From contig NW_026515544.1 in assembly GCF_014898815.1 (NCBI RefSeq), positions 2,666,001 through 2,730,000 of the forward strand: a stretch of 64,000 nucleotides of DNA, given 5' to 3'. A program made the translations under genes and the position numbers. How positions within the stretch are numbered: the stretch's first letter is position 1; every line of letters begins with the position of its first letter. Positions 47,078 to 59,343 of this stretch are shown one piece after another. The notes under the pieces are model-generated. The model worked only from the letters and a program-made list of their open reading frames with translations, was not told where the DNA came from and ran no database searches. The DNA is from Panonychus citri. Taxonomy: Eukaryota; Arthropoda; Arachnida; Trombidiformes; Tetranychidae.

Positions 47078-48900
47078 TTCTGATAGATTACAAATTGATT
47101 GACATCAAACACCAGCAATGGTAATAAAATAAGAATGAATTTTAAGAAGAACAGAAAATAGAGAAAGAAAGAAGAATATGATATTTATATCAAGAGAAAA
47201 CGAGAAGAATAAGAAAGAGAGAAAAAGGAAAAGAGAGAGAGAGAGAGAGAGAGAGCAAGGAACAGAATAAAATGAAAGAAGGTGAGAAGGCAAAGAGAAA
47301 AAGGAATAAAAATGAAAGAGAAAAAGAGAGAGAGTTAGAAAGGCAGATGAAGAAAAAGAAGCAGCAATGGAGACGATGAATAAAAAGGCGAGAAAAAAAA
47401 ACAAGAGATGAGAATATAAAGTGATTTTATCTTTATAACAATTAAATGTTCACAATTAGAATGACTGATAACTTGATAGACTAGAATCACAAGTCAATAT
47501 TCTAGTAAATGAGTAAATTGTTGATAACAATTAACCTAGAAAATGATAATCACATAGAAAAAAAAACAAATTCAAATTCTACAAAATTTTAATGTGTTAG
47601 TACAAGAAGAGATTGCGGTCACTTTTCTCTTTCTTTCTTTCCTCAGTCTCTTTCTTTTTCTCTTTCTAAGTTAACCTTCTACTCCATCTGGTGAATAAGA
47701 GAATCAGTTAGTCGGTTTACCAGCGAAATTTGAATTTGACAGAAAAAGAGGAAAAGAGAGAGAAAAATTTTCTTCTGGTTTTCAATTTTTGGGAAAAAAT
47801 TACAACAAGTAAACCAAAACCTTAGAAGATAATTAATTAGATTGACTTTAAATTGACAATTAATTAGTTGATTTTTTTGTAAAATTCTTTTACATTTCTA
47901 TGTTAATTTAATTTCTCTATCGAATGGATGAGAAATTAAAGTTAATTGTTGAGGTTAAAAGTGAGAAATTTGATTTACGTTGGAAGGTACAAACAAAATG
48001 GTTGCTCTTCTCTTCTTGTTGACTTTTTTTCAATGGGATAATTTTCATGTACATTTAGTAGATTGGAATTGAGAATAAGCAAAATGTTTACTCTAAAAGT
48101 TTTCTATTTCAGAATAGAATTAATTGTTCAATTAAAGAGAATAGAATTGAGAAAAATTAAATTGTAATTGCTAATAAAATGAGAAAAGAAATAATTTATC
48201 TTGAGAAAATTGGGTTTGGGAGAAAATTTTGGTTGGAAGTTTTTTTCTATTTTCTATCCTATGCTTTTTGAGAAAATTATTCTCTTTGAGAGGGTAACAC
48301 TTTTTACTCTTAAATTATCATTTTTCGCACTTTTTTCGACAATTAACCATCGAAATAGATTAATACATGTTAGAGGACAATAAGAATACTAATTAATTGA
48401 CCATTGAAATGGCCTAAACTCTTAATGAAAATGATTACCAATTTAAGTATAGTTGTGGAGAGTAAGGGAAGGAGAGATTTACCAGGCAAATGATGGATGG
48501 AAGTGCATCACAATTAAGGTGAAAATTATACTTTAAACATAAATTTACCTTTTTACTTTTATTATATCCATATAGTCACCTCTATGGGCTCCATGTAGAT
48601 ACCTGAGTAATTAAATTAACCTATGGTTAATTAAAAAATGATTAGTTTAACAAAAAGTATCAAGTGGAAATTGAGGTAACACCATAGTTTTACCATGATA
48701 TCTTTTAAAACGAACACTTTTACCCCAGAGATGATTTATTTTCACAATCTAGAGACCTTAGAGAATCAATTTAAGACACAATTAAAGGTTAACAATTTAA
48801 TTAAATACAATTAATTAATCAGTTTGTGTCACCAGGAAAGCACAAACTTAGCTTGGCAACTTGGATGGAGAATAAGTTGAAATTGTTGTGAGTCCTCGTA
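47078..48900. other. Divergent intergenic region between PPM1G and histone H1
   Basis: Begins with a GA-rich tract (47160-47400, with a (GA)n run at about 47233-47256) that probably belongs to the 5' leader or promoter of the PPM1G gene. A (T/C)-rich patch follows at 47630-47670. The rest is AT-rich. No gene recognised. Confidence 0.5.
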
Positions 48901-48925
48901 GAGTTTGCTTTTTCTCTCCGTCTCC

Positions 48926-49394
48926 CTATATAAATAGTCTGAAGGAAGACTTTCTTTCCATCTTACTTTAACTCTGCAACCAAACTCATTCTTTTTCTCT
49001 AATTTTTTTTGCTTCTAATTTACAATTTTAATTGTGTGATTCACATCTAAATTTGCATTCTTTTTAATTCCTGACTGATTAACACACTTAATTATAACAA
49101 TCAAGGTAAATTTTTATTCTATTCTTTATAATTTTCTCACTTTTTCAATTTTATCTTCTTGTACTTAGTTTGTTCTTCTTTTTCTATCTTTTTACTTACT
49201 GTATTTTTCTTTGGTCTTTCTCTTTTTCTTTTTTGATGTGTCTTGTTATACAACTTTTTTTGGTAACATCGTTAACTTTTTAGTTGATGATTTGCTTTGA
49301 ATTGTTTTTGATTATTAATTGTTAATTTTCTTTGTTTTTTCTCTTGTTTTTTTATTTTTTTAATATTGTTCTGGTGATTATTGGATTTATTCAG
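48926..49394 (+). promoter_or_regulatory. TATA box and 5' untranslated intron of the histone H1 gene
   Basis: CTATATAAAT at 48926-48935 is a strong TATA box, placing transcription start near 48960. A GTAAAT donor at 49106 (after AACAATCAAG) and an acceptor TTATTCAG immediately before the ATG at 49395 bracket a T-rich intron of about 290 nt. Confidence 0.65.
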
Positions 49395-50054
49395 ATGTCT
49401 GAAACTACTGCTGCCGCTGCTGCTACTGTTACACCTAAAGCTAAAAAAGCCACCAAAGCTGCTGCTGGTGGTGCTGCTAAAAAACCTAAAGCTGCTCCAA
49501 ATCATCCTCCTGTCTCTGAAATGGTTAATGCTGCCATTGCTGCTCTTAAGGAGAGAAATGGTTCATCAGCTCAAGCTATCAAAAAGTACATTGCTGCCAA
49601 TTACAAAGCTGATGTCGAGAAATTAGCTTCTTTCATCAAGAAATACTTGAAACAATCTGTTACCTCTGGAGGTTTAGTACAAACTAAGGGTAAGGGTGCA
49701 TCTGGTTCATTCAAATTGAGTAAGACCGCTAGTGCCGCTGGAAAACCCAAGGTAGCCAAAAAGAAGCCCGCTGAAAAGAAACCAGCAGAAAAGAAACCCG
49801 CTGAAAAGAAGCCCGCTGCCAAAGCAAAGGACAGCAAAAAAGACAAAAAAGTTAAACCCGCCGGTGAAAAGAAGGTTGTTAAGAAAGCAAAGGAAACTAA
49901 ACCCGCCGAGAAAGTTAAGAAATCACCCACCAAGAAGGCAAAGGTTGAGAAGAAGCCCAAAGCTTCCAAAGCTGCCAAACCTAAGACTCCAAAGAAGAAG
50001 CCAACAGCAACAACAAAAAAGACCACCGCTAAAAAAGCAGCTCCAAAAAATTAA
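49395..50054 (+). CDS. Linker histone H1
   Basis: 219 aa, no intron in the coding part. The Ala/Lys-rich N-tail is followed by the winged-helix globular domain (HPPVSEMVNAAIAALKERNGSSAQAIKKYI, then LKQSVTSGGLVQTKGKGASGSFKL), the hallmark of H1/H5. The C-tail is a long Lys/Ala/Pro domain with a tandem AEKKP pentapeptide repeat. H1 binds nucleosomal linker DNA. The 5' untranslated intron and the absence of an obvious histone stem-loop after the stop suggest a polyadenylated, replication-independent type; that is inference. Codon use is GCT/AAG-rich compared with neighbours, as expected for a highly expressed gene. Confidence 0.95.
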   Translation: MSETTAAAAATVTPKAKKATKAAAGGAAKKPKAAPNHPPVSEMVNAAIAALKERNGSSAQAIKKYIAANYKADVEKLASFIKKYLKQSVTSGGLVQTKGKGASGSFKLSKTASAAGKPKVAKKKPAEKKPAEKKPAEKKPAAKAKDSKKDKKVKPAGEKKVVKKAKETKPAEKVKKSPTKKAKVEKKPKASKAAKPKTPKKKPTATTKKTTAKKAAPKN

Positions 50055-50548
50055 TTTTATTTTTTCTCTTACATTTTTTTTGACTTCCCTATTTATGTAA
50101 ATTTAACTGAAACTCTCATTTATATCATATATCTCATCTTCATCATCTTACAAAACAAAACTATTATGAAAAACACTCCTTTTATTAGTGTATCTCTAAT
50201 CTCTCATGAAATCATCTATTTCGTTCAAACATAAAAACAACCATCAACAAAAAATAACATAAAAATAAACAATTACTACAATAAAAAGATTATTTTGTTG
50301 AAAAAGAAAAGATAAAACGATTCTCAGCAATTTATTCCCATAGAAATTCAAAAGAAAATTTTTTTCTCCATTTTGACAGTTTGTTCACATCGAATTACCC
50401 GCCAATTTTCCCTCTTTTTTCTCTTTCATCTCATCACATGGACCAAGTGAAGAGAAAACATTTTCATCTTGTTACTCTTACTGTTCATTTCAATTAGAAT
50501 TTCTTTTAATAATTAATCTAATCTAATCTAATTAATTGTTTTCTAACA
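50055..50548. other. Spacer between H1 and NCBP1
   Basis: 494 nt holding the H1 3' untranslated region (AATAAA-type words near 50265) and the NCBP1 promoter. A tandem ATCTA repeat lies just upstream of the NCBP1 ATG (about 50516-50530). Confidence 0.5.
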
Positions 50549-53500
50549 ATGAGCGGGACGAAGAGACGAAGTTGGGATGATGACCGTAAGTAGAATTTCA
50601 TTTTATTCTTTTTCGGTGACTAATTTTGTTTGTCTCCTTTGCCTTTGGTATTTTTTTCTCTTTCATTAATTTTAGCGGAAAGACCAAGGAAAAGATACCG
50701 TAATGAAAGACCTCAGGAGGAAGATGAAATTGAAGACAATTTGGAACATCTAATTGTTAAACTTGGTGATCGAGTAAGTTTACGTTGAGTGATTTCTGGT
50801 GATTTCCGGTCTCCATTTTGGTTTCTACATTGAGGCTCTTTTATTGATCTATGTTGGTTGTTTCTTCTTTTTTCTTTTACTATTTCTAGAGTACCACTGC
50901 TTTGGAAAAGAATTTAGAGGAATTGGTTGACATTCTTGATCATGATGTTTCTAAAGCTTCTAAAAGTAACATAATTAAGATTATTAGTGATTGGTAGGTT
51001 TTAGAAATTAATTTGGTTGTTCTATTGTGTCTGACTCTTTTTTTTGGTTTCTCTTTCATAGCGTTGCCAATCTACCTGAGAAAATTTCCATCTATTCAAC
51101 GCTTGTTGGTCTTTTGAATAACAAAAACTATCATGTTGGAGGAGATGTAAGTGCTCATCGATTTGTAATTTGTCAATTAATTAGGCTGATTCATTTGGTA
51201 TTCATTATTTTATTAGATTATCGAGATGCTAGTGAAAAGCTTCAAGGAAAGTGTTAAAGCTTGTGAATGGGAGAAGAGTTCATCTTATGTCCGATTTTTC
51301 GGTGATCTGGTCAATTGTCATGTTATCTCTCATGGTTCTTTGATGGCTCTTTACGAGACTCTAGTTGATGTTACTATGGAAGATAATATTCCACAGGTTC
51401 GATCAGATTTCTTTGTGTATTCAGTTTTATCATCTTTACCTTGGGTTGGTTATGAGCTTTGTGACAAAAAGGAACAAGATTTGGAGCAATTGTTGAACAC
51501 CATTGATAATTATCTAAGTAAAAGATCAAAAGTTCATCATACCGCTTTACGTGTTTGGTATTCGGATACACCACACCCTCAAGAAGAATATTTAGATTGT
51601 CTTTGGGCCCAAATTACTAAATTAAGAAATGATAAATGGGAAGAAAATCAAATTCATCGACCATATCTTGCTTTTAACAAGATTCTTTGTGAAGCATTAC
51701 AACACAATTTACCTTCTATTTCAATACCACCTCATGATCAATCCTACACTTATCCATATCCCAAAGTCGTTTTCCGATTATTTGATTACACTGATTGTCC
51801 TGATGGTCCAGTTCTACCCGGAGCTCATGCAATCGAAAGATTCTTAGTAGAACAGAATATTCGTTGGATTCTATCAAGACATCATAAAGATCTTAAGGCT
51901 TGGTATGTATTCTATTAGACCTCTGGTAACTCCCTTTTCTATTTTGAATGATTTATTTTCTAATTGTTATCCAATCCATTCTCGTTTTCCCCTTAATTAG
52001 CTCATTTGCTTTAATTGGTCTTCAAGGAAGTCATAAAATCCCGTTGGAATATGTTCTTGTAGAAATTATTTTAGCTGAAATCTTTGCCCTTCCCTCCTCG
52101 AGATTTTTAGAAATATTTTATGGATCATTACTCTTAAAGCTTTGTAAAATGCAACCAGGATCCTTACCCCAAGTTGTAAGTTTAATTGTCACAATCTAAA
52201 CAAATTCAATCATCTTAGTATCGAAAGAAATTTGAAATTTATCATTATATTTACTTCGTTCTGATTGATTTTTATCATGTTCCTTTAGCTTGCCCAAGCT
52301 GTTGAGATGATCTTTGATCGATTGGATACTATGAATGTTGCTTGTGTTGATCGATTTGCTTCCTGGTTTGCTTATCATCTTAGTAATTTTCAATACGCTT
52401 GGAATTGGGATGACTGGTCAGCGTGTTTAACCCTTGACCCTCTTCACCCTAAACCCAAATTTGTCCGAGAGTGTTTACTCCGTTGTATGCGCCTCTCTTA
52501 CCATCAACGTATTGCTGAAATTGTTCCAGACGGTTTTAAAATGCTTTTACCTGATCTTCCCGATCCAATGAACAAATACAATGTTACAGATGAAACAATT
52601 AAGATTCCAGGATCAAGTTTAGCTAATCAACTAACCGAAATGTTGAAAAGTAAAACACCTCCTGATGAGATATTGAAAACATTAGAGGATCTTAATAATA
52701 GTACTGATGCTGGTGATGGTAAGTTTTACTGTTGTTTATCCTATATTTGTCTACTCAATTTTCAAACCTGTAAACTAATTGTAATTAATTTTCTCATCTA
52801 ATCTAGTTGAATTCACTCCACATTCCTTGAAAATTGATGTTTTTCTTACCGTTCTGCTTAATGCTGCATCCAAATCATTTTCTCACCTTTTCTCTGCTCT
52901 TCTCAAGTGAGTTTTTTCCCTAAATCAATCAATATTATCCAAAATAAATCAAATTAATATTTATATTTTTCTTCGTTTTTCAGGTACAATCAAATCCTTT
53001 TATCATTGAATAATTCAGATGATGCTCAGAGATGTATTCTAGCAACTATTTACGAGGTTTGGAGACGTCACCCTCAGGTAATTAATAAATTACTCTTGGT
53101 TTACTTTCTTCTCTTGAATTTAAATTTTCATCTTTCTCATTTTTTCAGCTTTTAGTTGTATTAACTGACAAATTATTAAAGGCTAATATCATTGATTTCC
53201 CTGCTGTTGCTAATTGGATTTTCTCAAAAGAATTGGCGAGTGATTTTACCAGGTACAATTCTCATTATTCTCGTTGAGAATTTGGCTTTTTTAATAATTA
53301 ATAATAATTCATTTATTAATTTATTCTCTTTCTCCCCCCTCTCTCTCTCATTTACTATTAGATCTTACATATGGGAAATTTTACATTCGACGATTCGTCG
53401 GCAAATCAAATTCGTTGAAGGTTTACAAAAGAAACTCAATGAAATGAAAGAAAAAGCTGAAAAGGTTAATTTCTTCATTTTTCATCATCTTTTCTCTAAT

Positions 53501-54009
53501 ATTTCCTTGCTAATTTTTTAATGGTTTGTCCATTTAGATCCAAAGTGAAGACAAAGACGAGGCTAAAGAAGTCAAAGAAGAAAACGAAGAAGCTGAAATT
53601 TCCAATGAAGAAGTGATCGAGAGCTTGGAAGAAAAAGTCGAAGCGGCTCTTTCAGACCAAAAGAATTTATTTCTCATCGTATTTCAACATTTCATCATGA
53701 TTCTATCAGAACATATACAATCTTGTGAAGCTAAAGGTCGAAGCTTCAAAAATCATTGGTTCCGTTGGTGTATTGGTAGATTACAACAAGTATTTTTTGA
53801 GGTAATAATACTATCAAATTAATTCTAACCATAATCATAACTATTAATACATTTTATATTCATTTAATTTATTTTTTTCTTCTTCATTTCCATAGCATCA
53901 TCAATATGTTTGCAAATATAATCCTGTACTTGAATCTCTGCTATTCACAGCTGATGTTGATGCTCACATTTTAATTATATTTAGACAATTCTGTTCCTTG
54001 CAAGCTTAA
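50549..54009 (+). CDS. NCBP1: Nuclear cap-binding protein subunit 1 (CBP80)
   Basis: Thirteen phase-consistent exons: 50549-50585, 50676-50773, 50890-50993, 51062-51146, 51217-51902, 52001-52175, 52289-52718, 52807-52906, 52984-53077, 53149-53252, 53362-53464, 53538-53801, 53896-54009. The product is 797 aa (human 790). The basic N-terminus (KRRSWDDD...RPRKRYR) is the nuclear import signal. MIF4G-type helical repeats follow (CEWEKSSSYVRFFGDLVNCHVI, VLSSLPWVGYEL; FNFQYAWNWDDW type block in YHLSNFQYAWNWDDWSACL). The acidic/Lys-rich linker before EVIESLEEKVEAALSDQKNLFLIVFQHF and the WFRWCIGRLQQVFFEHHQY block are typical. With NCBP2 it binds the mRNA m7G cap. Intron 11 has a weaker GTTAAT donor. 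No frame breaks. Confidence 0.95.
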
Positions 54010-56152
54010 ATTAAAATCGATATGATGTAAATCAAATCACAATTAAGAAAGACCCAAACCAATGGTATACAAAGCACACAAACCCTTACAGAAGACAAGA
54101 CTGGAATTACAACTGATCATCATCATCTCTCCTTCTTATCAACACACTGAACAACTGATTATAAATAATGGAAAACAATGTGTATTGACAATTATAATTC
54201 ACCCATCAACTATATTACCATTTTGTACTAAATAATTAACTACAAAAGTACAGAGGTCAAACAAAATTAGAGTTAAAAAATTCTACCATTTAAAAGATTT
54301 AATTTTTCTTTGTTTACTTAAAATCCTAATTTCTTTTGATAGTAATTAATCTTGCGACACTATTTGTTTTTGATGGTCAAGACAACCAACAATCAACAAT
54401 TTGCACCTAAACTGGATAAAATATAATTTTCACCATCAACTTTATGATTAATCAATAATTTCATTCTCTATCCAAAATTTATCCATTTTCTTGGTTGTTA
54501 TTCAGTAAGAAAGAAACTAGGTCACCATTTTTACTCATTTCTAATTCAAAAGGAACCATTTGTATCTCCACTGTTTAGATGAACAACTGAATCTCAATTC
54601 ATCTTCCACCCAAATTACACCAATTCAATGATTAACAATCAACATTGGAAACATAGACTTTCCTTATTATTAGAAAACTACTTATTTAGACAATCGATTG
54701 TATCTGATTTGGTGCATCTAAACAACGAAGTTCCTTATGACCTGAGATTCTAATGATGAGCTACTTTCGGTTGAACTGATTGGTCGTTTTATTTTGTGGG
54801 GAATTTAATATCAGGCACTGATTCTCGAAAATTTATAATTCGTTGTTTGATTTATCATAATTTTCATCCAAAATGAGCACATAAATTACATGATATCCAA
54901 TTGCAGTTCTGATCAGTTTGTCTCGATTCGAGCTACAAGATGAAGTCTTCAGATGAAAATTCTCGTTCTGACCAAGTGACCGATTATTTTTATTATGAAA
55001 TAAAACCAATTCTATTTCGAGATTGAATCAAATTTCATCTTCCATTCAGCAATTTAAATATTCACAACAAGAATCAACTTGTGATCAGTTCGGAGAAAAT
55101 GATCTTTGACCTTCAGCATTCGTGTCAATCTAAAGGTTAAAATTGTATTTCCATGGCAAAGAGATAGTAAAACAGATTATTCGTAAATGATTTAGCAACA
55201 TTCAAAGAAGAATCAACTGAATCAATAATATAACAATAAGAAAATAAACAATTTAAATCTCTCTGTTAATTAAATCGCAATGTAAACAGATAGGCATTCA
55301 AAAGATATTAGAAACAATCAACTGTCAGAGTAAATCAACACTTTAAATCCTATAAAACTAAACTGAAATTAGTCCTAACTAATTAAGAGATGCAAGAAAA
55401 TAAAATTTAATTGTAATAATTAAAAATAAATCAAAAGTAAACCAACAAATATTGACCCTTACATGAGATTATAACCTTAACCTTAATTCAAATGAACAAA
55501 AGTAAATGAAAGTTAATCTGTGATACTATTGATACATTTAACCAAAACAAAACCTAAAGAATCCTACAAATTAATTAGATAATCATTGAACAAGTGGCGA
55601 AAAGCAGGAATGGTCACCGTCCACAATTAAAATAAATTAAAACAATTAAGATGAAAACGATGAAATATAAATAAAAAGTGGAAAAAAAAGAAAATGTTTA
55701 CGTTTGAATTGATCGGTGTTCATTTTGTTTCCATCATCATGGATTATTAGGTTAATAGTAAAAGCAAGTGAATCAACCGATACAATTGTGAGCAATTAAC
55801 AAGACGTTGGACTGTTAATTGTTGGATAAATTGTGAAAACAATCAAGGAAATAAATTTAATTGTGAACAAATTAAAGAAAAGAAGTTCAAGTTTACCTTA
55901 ACCAGGTTTTCTCTCCTTTCAAAGTGGAAACAAAATGAACACAACACAAGAAGATGAACCATTCACTTCACTGTGACTCTTACATTCACTTTTTGTCTTC
56001 TCTCTCTTTCTCTCTGGTTTTTTGTTTCTCTTCATTTTCTTTGGTATTATTGTTGTTTCTTGCACTTGATTCATTCTTGTAATTAACAATTGATCAGTTA
56101 ATTGAAATTCATTTCCATCTAATTGTCTCGTAACCACAATCAACCGATTTAA
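54010..56152. other. Intergenic, nothing recognised
   Basis: About 2.1 kb after the NCBP1 stop: 3' untranslated sequence and the promoter of the PHD-SAM gene. AT-rich; no convincing frame on either strand and no repeat found. Confidence 0.6.
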
Positions 56153-58139
56153 ATGCCTGCTCGTCGAAAACATTTCAACAACCGTTTCAATCCAACGCCA
56201 AGAGCTCGGAGTCAAAGAAAGGTAAGTCTATTTATCTTTGTTAATTAAACTCTGTTCTATTCTGATGTTTGATTGACCTAGAGAATAGAAAAACGCCTTT
56301 TAATTGTTACTAATTACTGACCAGTGACTAATAATCTTGTTTATTTATGTTTCATTTTCTTTTCCGATTTTCTTTCCTCTCATCTTTCAATCTCCACATT
56401 CTGGTCAATGTGTCTCTCTGTCTCTCTCCCTCTCTGTGTTTATTTTGGTTACACGCTAATAGAAAATTAAAAGTCGCTTGGACCTGATTTCCTTGACCCT
56501 TCTGACCTGGGCTATGGTTACTTGAAAGATAGTTATGCACCGAAATGTTATTTGTGTGAATTTCAGTTGTCATCAGACCTTCCCGATGAACATCTTACCT
56601 GTAGCAAATGTAATCTAAAGGGTTAGTTGAAATTTTGCTTTTTTCGCCATTTAAAAGTCTCAACACCAATACAATCAATTACCATCAACATTAACACCTT
56701 AAAAATGGATCATATTGTTGATTAGTTAATTTCCTTTACCTTTACACACATAATTATCTATTCTAAATGAAACAATAACAAATTGTTCCCTATTTGTGTT
56801 ATAATAATAATAATAGTTCACCGGCGATGTGGAATTCCTGATGATACCGAAAACCTTAATATTCCCGAGGAAGATTGGCTTTGCGACAAATGTACAGCCG
56901 TGTGTTCATTGTGTAAATTAAATAACGAAACCGTAAGTTGAATCATCTAATTGTTGTATTTAGAAAATTACAATTGCTTGTCCATAATTTCGGTCAATTT
57001 TGTTCATCTTCCTCTCTCTCTCTCTCTATCTTCCCATCAGGAGCCTACAATAAACTGTACCATTTGTGATACTCCGTTTCATATAATCTGTATTCAACTG
57101 TATAGTGATCAACCTAAACCTAAAAGACAAGGTAAGATGGAGGAATTGATCTAATTAAACTATAAACTCTAATTAGTGACTATCGTAACTTGCCAAACAT
57201 CAATAGTAACCTTATATACGTACACAAATCACAATACACCAAGAAAGTAAACTAATGTTTCTTGTGATTGTGTAAATATGAGGATAATTTTGTAACACCT
57301 TAAATTTGGTTAATTTTTCTTAATATTATTTTTTTTTCTTCTCTCTCATTTCTTGTATTATCTCCTCAGGTTCATGGGTTTGTAAGAACTGTGTTGATGT
57401 AGCCAGTGAGAAATATATTGACAACACTGAACCAGTCAAGGAAAATACTAGTAGCAATATAAGTAATTCTCAAGTTGATCGAATCAGTATAACAAATGGT
57501 AAAAGCCTCACACTGTTGGCACCCAATTTACATGATACTGATAAAATTAGGCAACCATCATCAGAGGAATCATTGATTGACAATTTACCAGCAATTGGAA
57601 TACTAGATGATTCAGAATCAACTTTAATCAATGAAATTGAACCAAGTAAAGCGGAGATAGCTGATTATCACGCTTATGTATCAAATAGACTCGCTAAAAT
57701 GGTTAAGTAAGTATTGTTTTAGAAACGAGCAAATTTATTTAATTTGTTCACTAATCAAACTCTTGAAAATAGCTTATTTTGTTTTCGCTTGCGTCTTTCT
57801 ATTGATCTCTAATAACCTAATTTTGTTTAATTGTTTCATTTCATCAGAGGCCTTGATATGGATCCAGATCCTCAAAACTGGACAACCGATGATGTTGAAT
57901 CTTATGTTAAAGAAATTGGTTTCCCTGATCAAGCTCATCTATTTAAGGAACAATTAATTGATGGTCGATCACTACTTCTATTAAGACGTGTTGATGTTGT
58001 CAAAGGTTTATCAATGAAATTAGGACCAGCTCTAAAAATCTATGCTCATATTAATCAATTACAAGAGATTGACATAGTTCCAGCTTTTAATTCACTAAAA
58101 TCAAGTCAATCATCGGATAATTTAAATAACCAAATTTAA
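56153..58139 (+). CDS. Tandem PHD-finger (DPF-like) and SAM domain protein
   Basis: Six exons: 56153-56221, 56474-56621, 56817-56932, 57041-57131, 57370-57706, 57848-58139, giving 350 aa. A basic N-terminus (RRKHFNNRF, RARSQRK) is followed by two abutting C4HC3 fingers: CYLC, CSKC, HRRC, CDKC, then CSLC, CTIC, HIIC, CKNC. Spacing and the WLCDKC..CSLC junction resemble the double PHD finger of DPF and KAT6 proteins. A Ser/Glu linker leads to a C-terminal SAM domain (NWTTDDVESYVKEIGFPDQAHLFKEQLIDGRSLLLL, then LSMKLGPALKIY), closest in pattern to SAMD1/SAMD13. A nuclear chromatin reader is likely. The exon 2 acceptor (AAAATTAAAAG) has a poor pyrimidine tract; it is the only one that keeps the frame. 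Confidence 0.8.
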
Positions 58140-59343
58140 AATGCATCTATTTTTTGTTTCTCTTTCTCTTTCTCTTTCTTTTCTCTTTCTTTTTCTCTTT
58201 CTTTTCTCTTTCTTTTTCTCTCTCCTGTTCTTGCTCAAATATCAAGCCATTCATCGATATCATCATTAACTACAATTAGCACCAATTACACACAATCAAA
58301 TATCATTTGCAAATGCATAAAAACCCACCCCACCTTCAACTTTGCCACCTCAATGTTTAAACAGCAAATCCCTTCAACTACAATAGACCTGAAGAGTTAA
58401 TTTTGTATCATTATTTAATTATATGCAAAATAGCATATTTTTGATGGTATTTAGATTATCTAATTTATATAATTTTAATGAGAATCGGCTAATTAATCAA
58501 TTAGACTTGGACAAACTAACCAAAACAAAAATCTCCCTTTGCAAAGGATAAACATTGAAACTGAATCAATCAATATGAAACCAACTGTTGAACCAATGAA
58601 CATCTCTCATTGTTCAATAATAACAATTAAGAGACACTTAATCAATTCAATTAATAACAATGATGATCAAGATGATGATAAATAAAAATTGAGATAACAA
58701 ATTAATACTAATTTTTCATCGCCATCTCTTTAATTGTTACATTTGATTACCAATATTCGTGTGTGTTTGTTAATCAATCTTGATTCTTTTGATTGTTCAC
58801 TTTAATCATTTACATTTTCTAATCACAACAATTAAATTGATCGTCACCAATACCAAGTAATTATAGAAATTGATTACTAATCATCTCTTTTTCTTAAAAC
58901 TCTTCTTCAAATATTTAACTTTAGGCTTAACTCTGATTGTTTAATACATTTTCTTAATTGCTGTTACTGCTCTTGATTATCTATTAATTAGTTGTAATCT
59001 AGACCTTCAGATTAATTGATTATTGAGGATTAAAGATAACAATCAAATTGTTGGGTGTCAATTGTTATCAAAAGATTTTTCCTCAAACATTTTCCTAAAC
59101 TCGAAAAATTTTCTGATCAGTTTGATTTGATTGCATTTGGTGATTAGCAGTTAAATTGTTCGTAAATAATTTGACTCATCAATTATAATTAAGAGACTCT
59201 TTTAGTTAAATTTCAAGTGTCTTTTAATGTAATTAAACATTAGTGTTACAAATTAATTTCTAATTTGTGTTAATGTTTCTGTACAAAAATATTAACAAGG
59301 AAAAAAGGATTTCAATTAGTTAATTTTTTCGCAATTTTAACAG
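58140..59343. other. Convergent 3' spacer with TTTCTC repeats
   Basis: Starts with a TTTCTC/TTTTCTC repeat tract (58155-58225), then AT-rich sequence between the 3' ends of the PHD-SAM and PWP2 genes. No gene seen. Confidence 0.6.

Noticed and set aside
47105..47404. 99-codon minus-strand frame upstream of the PPM1G gene
   Set aside because: Pure Ser/Leu/Phe translation of a GA-rich tract; more likely leader or promoter sequence.
49601..50026. 141-codon frame opposite histone H1
   Set aside because: It is the antisense shadow of the Lys/Ala-rich H1 tail.
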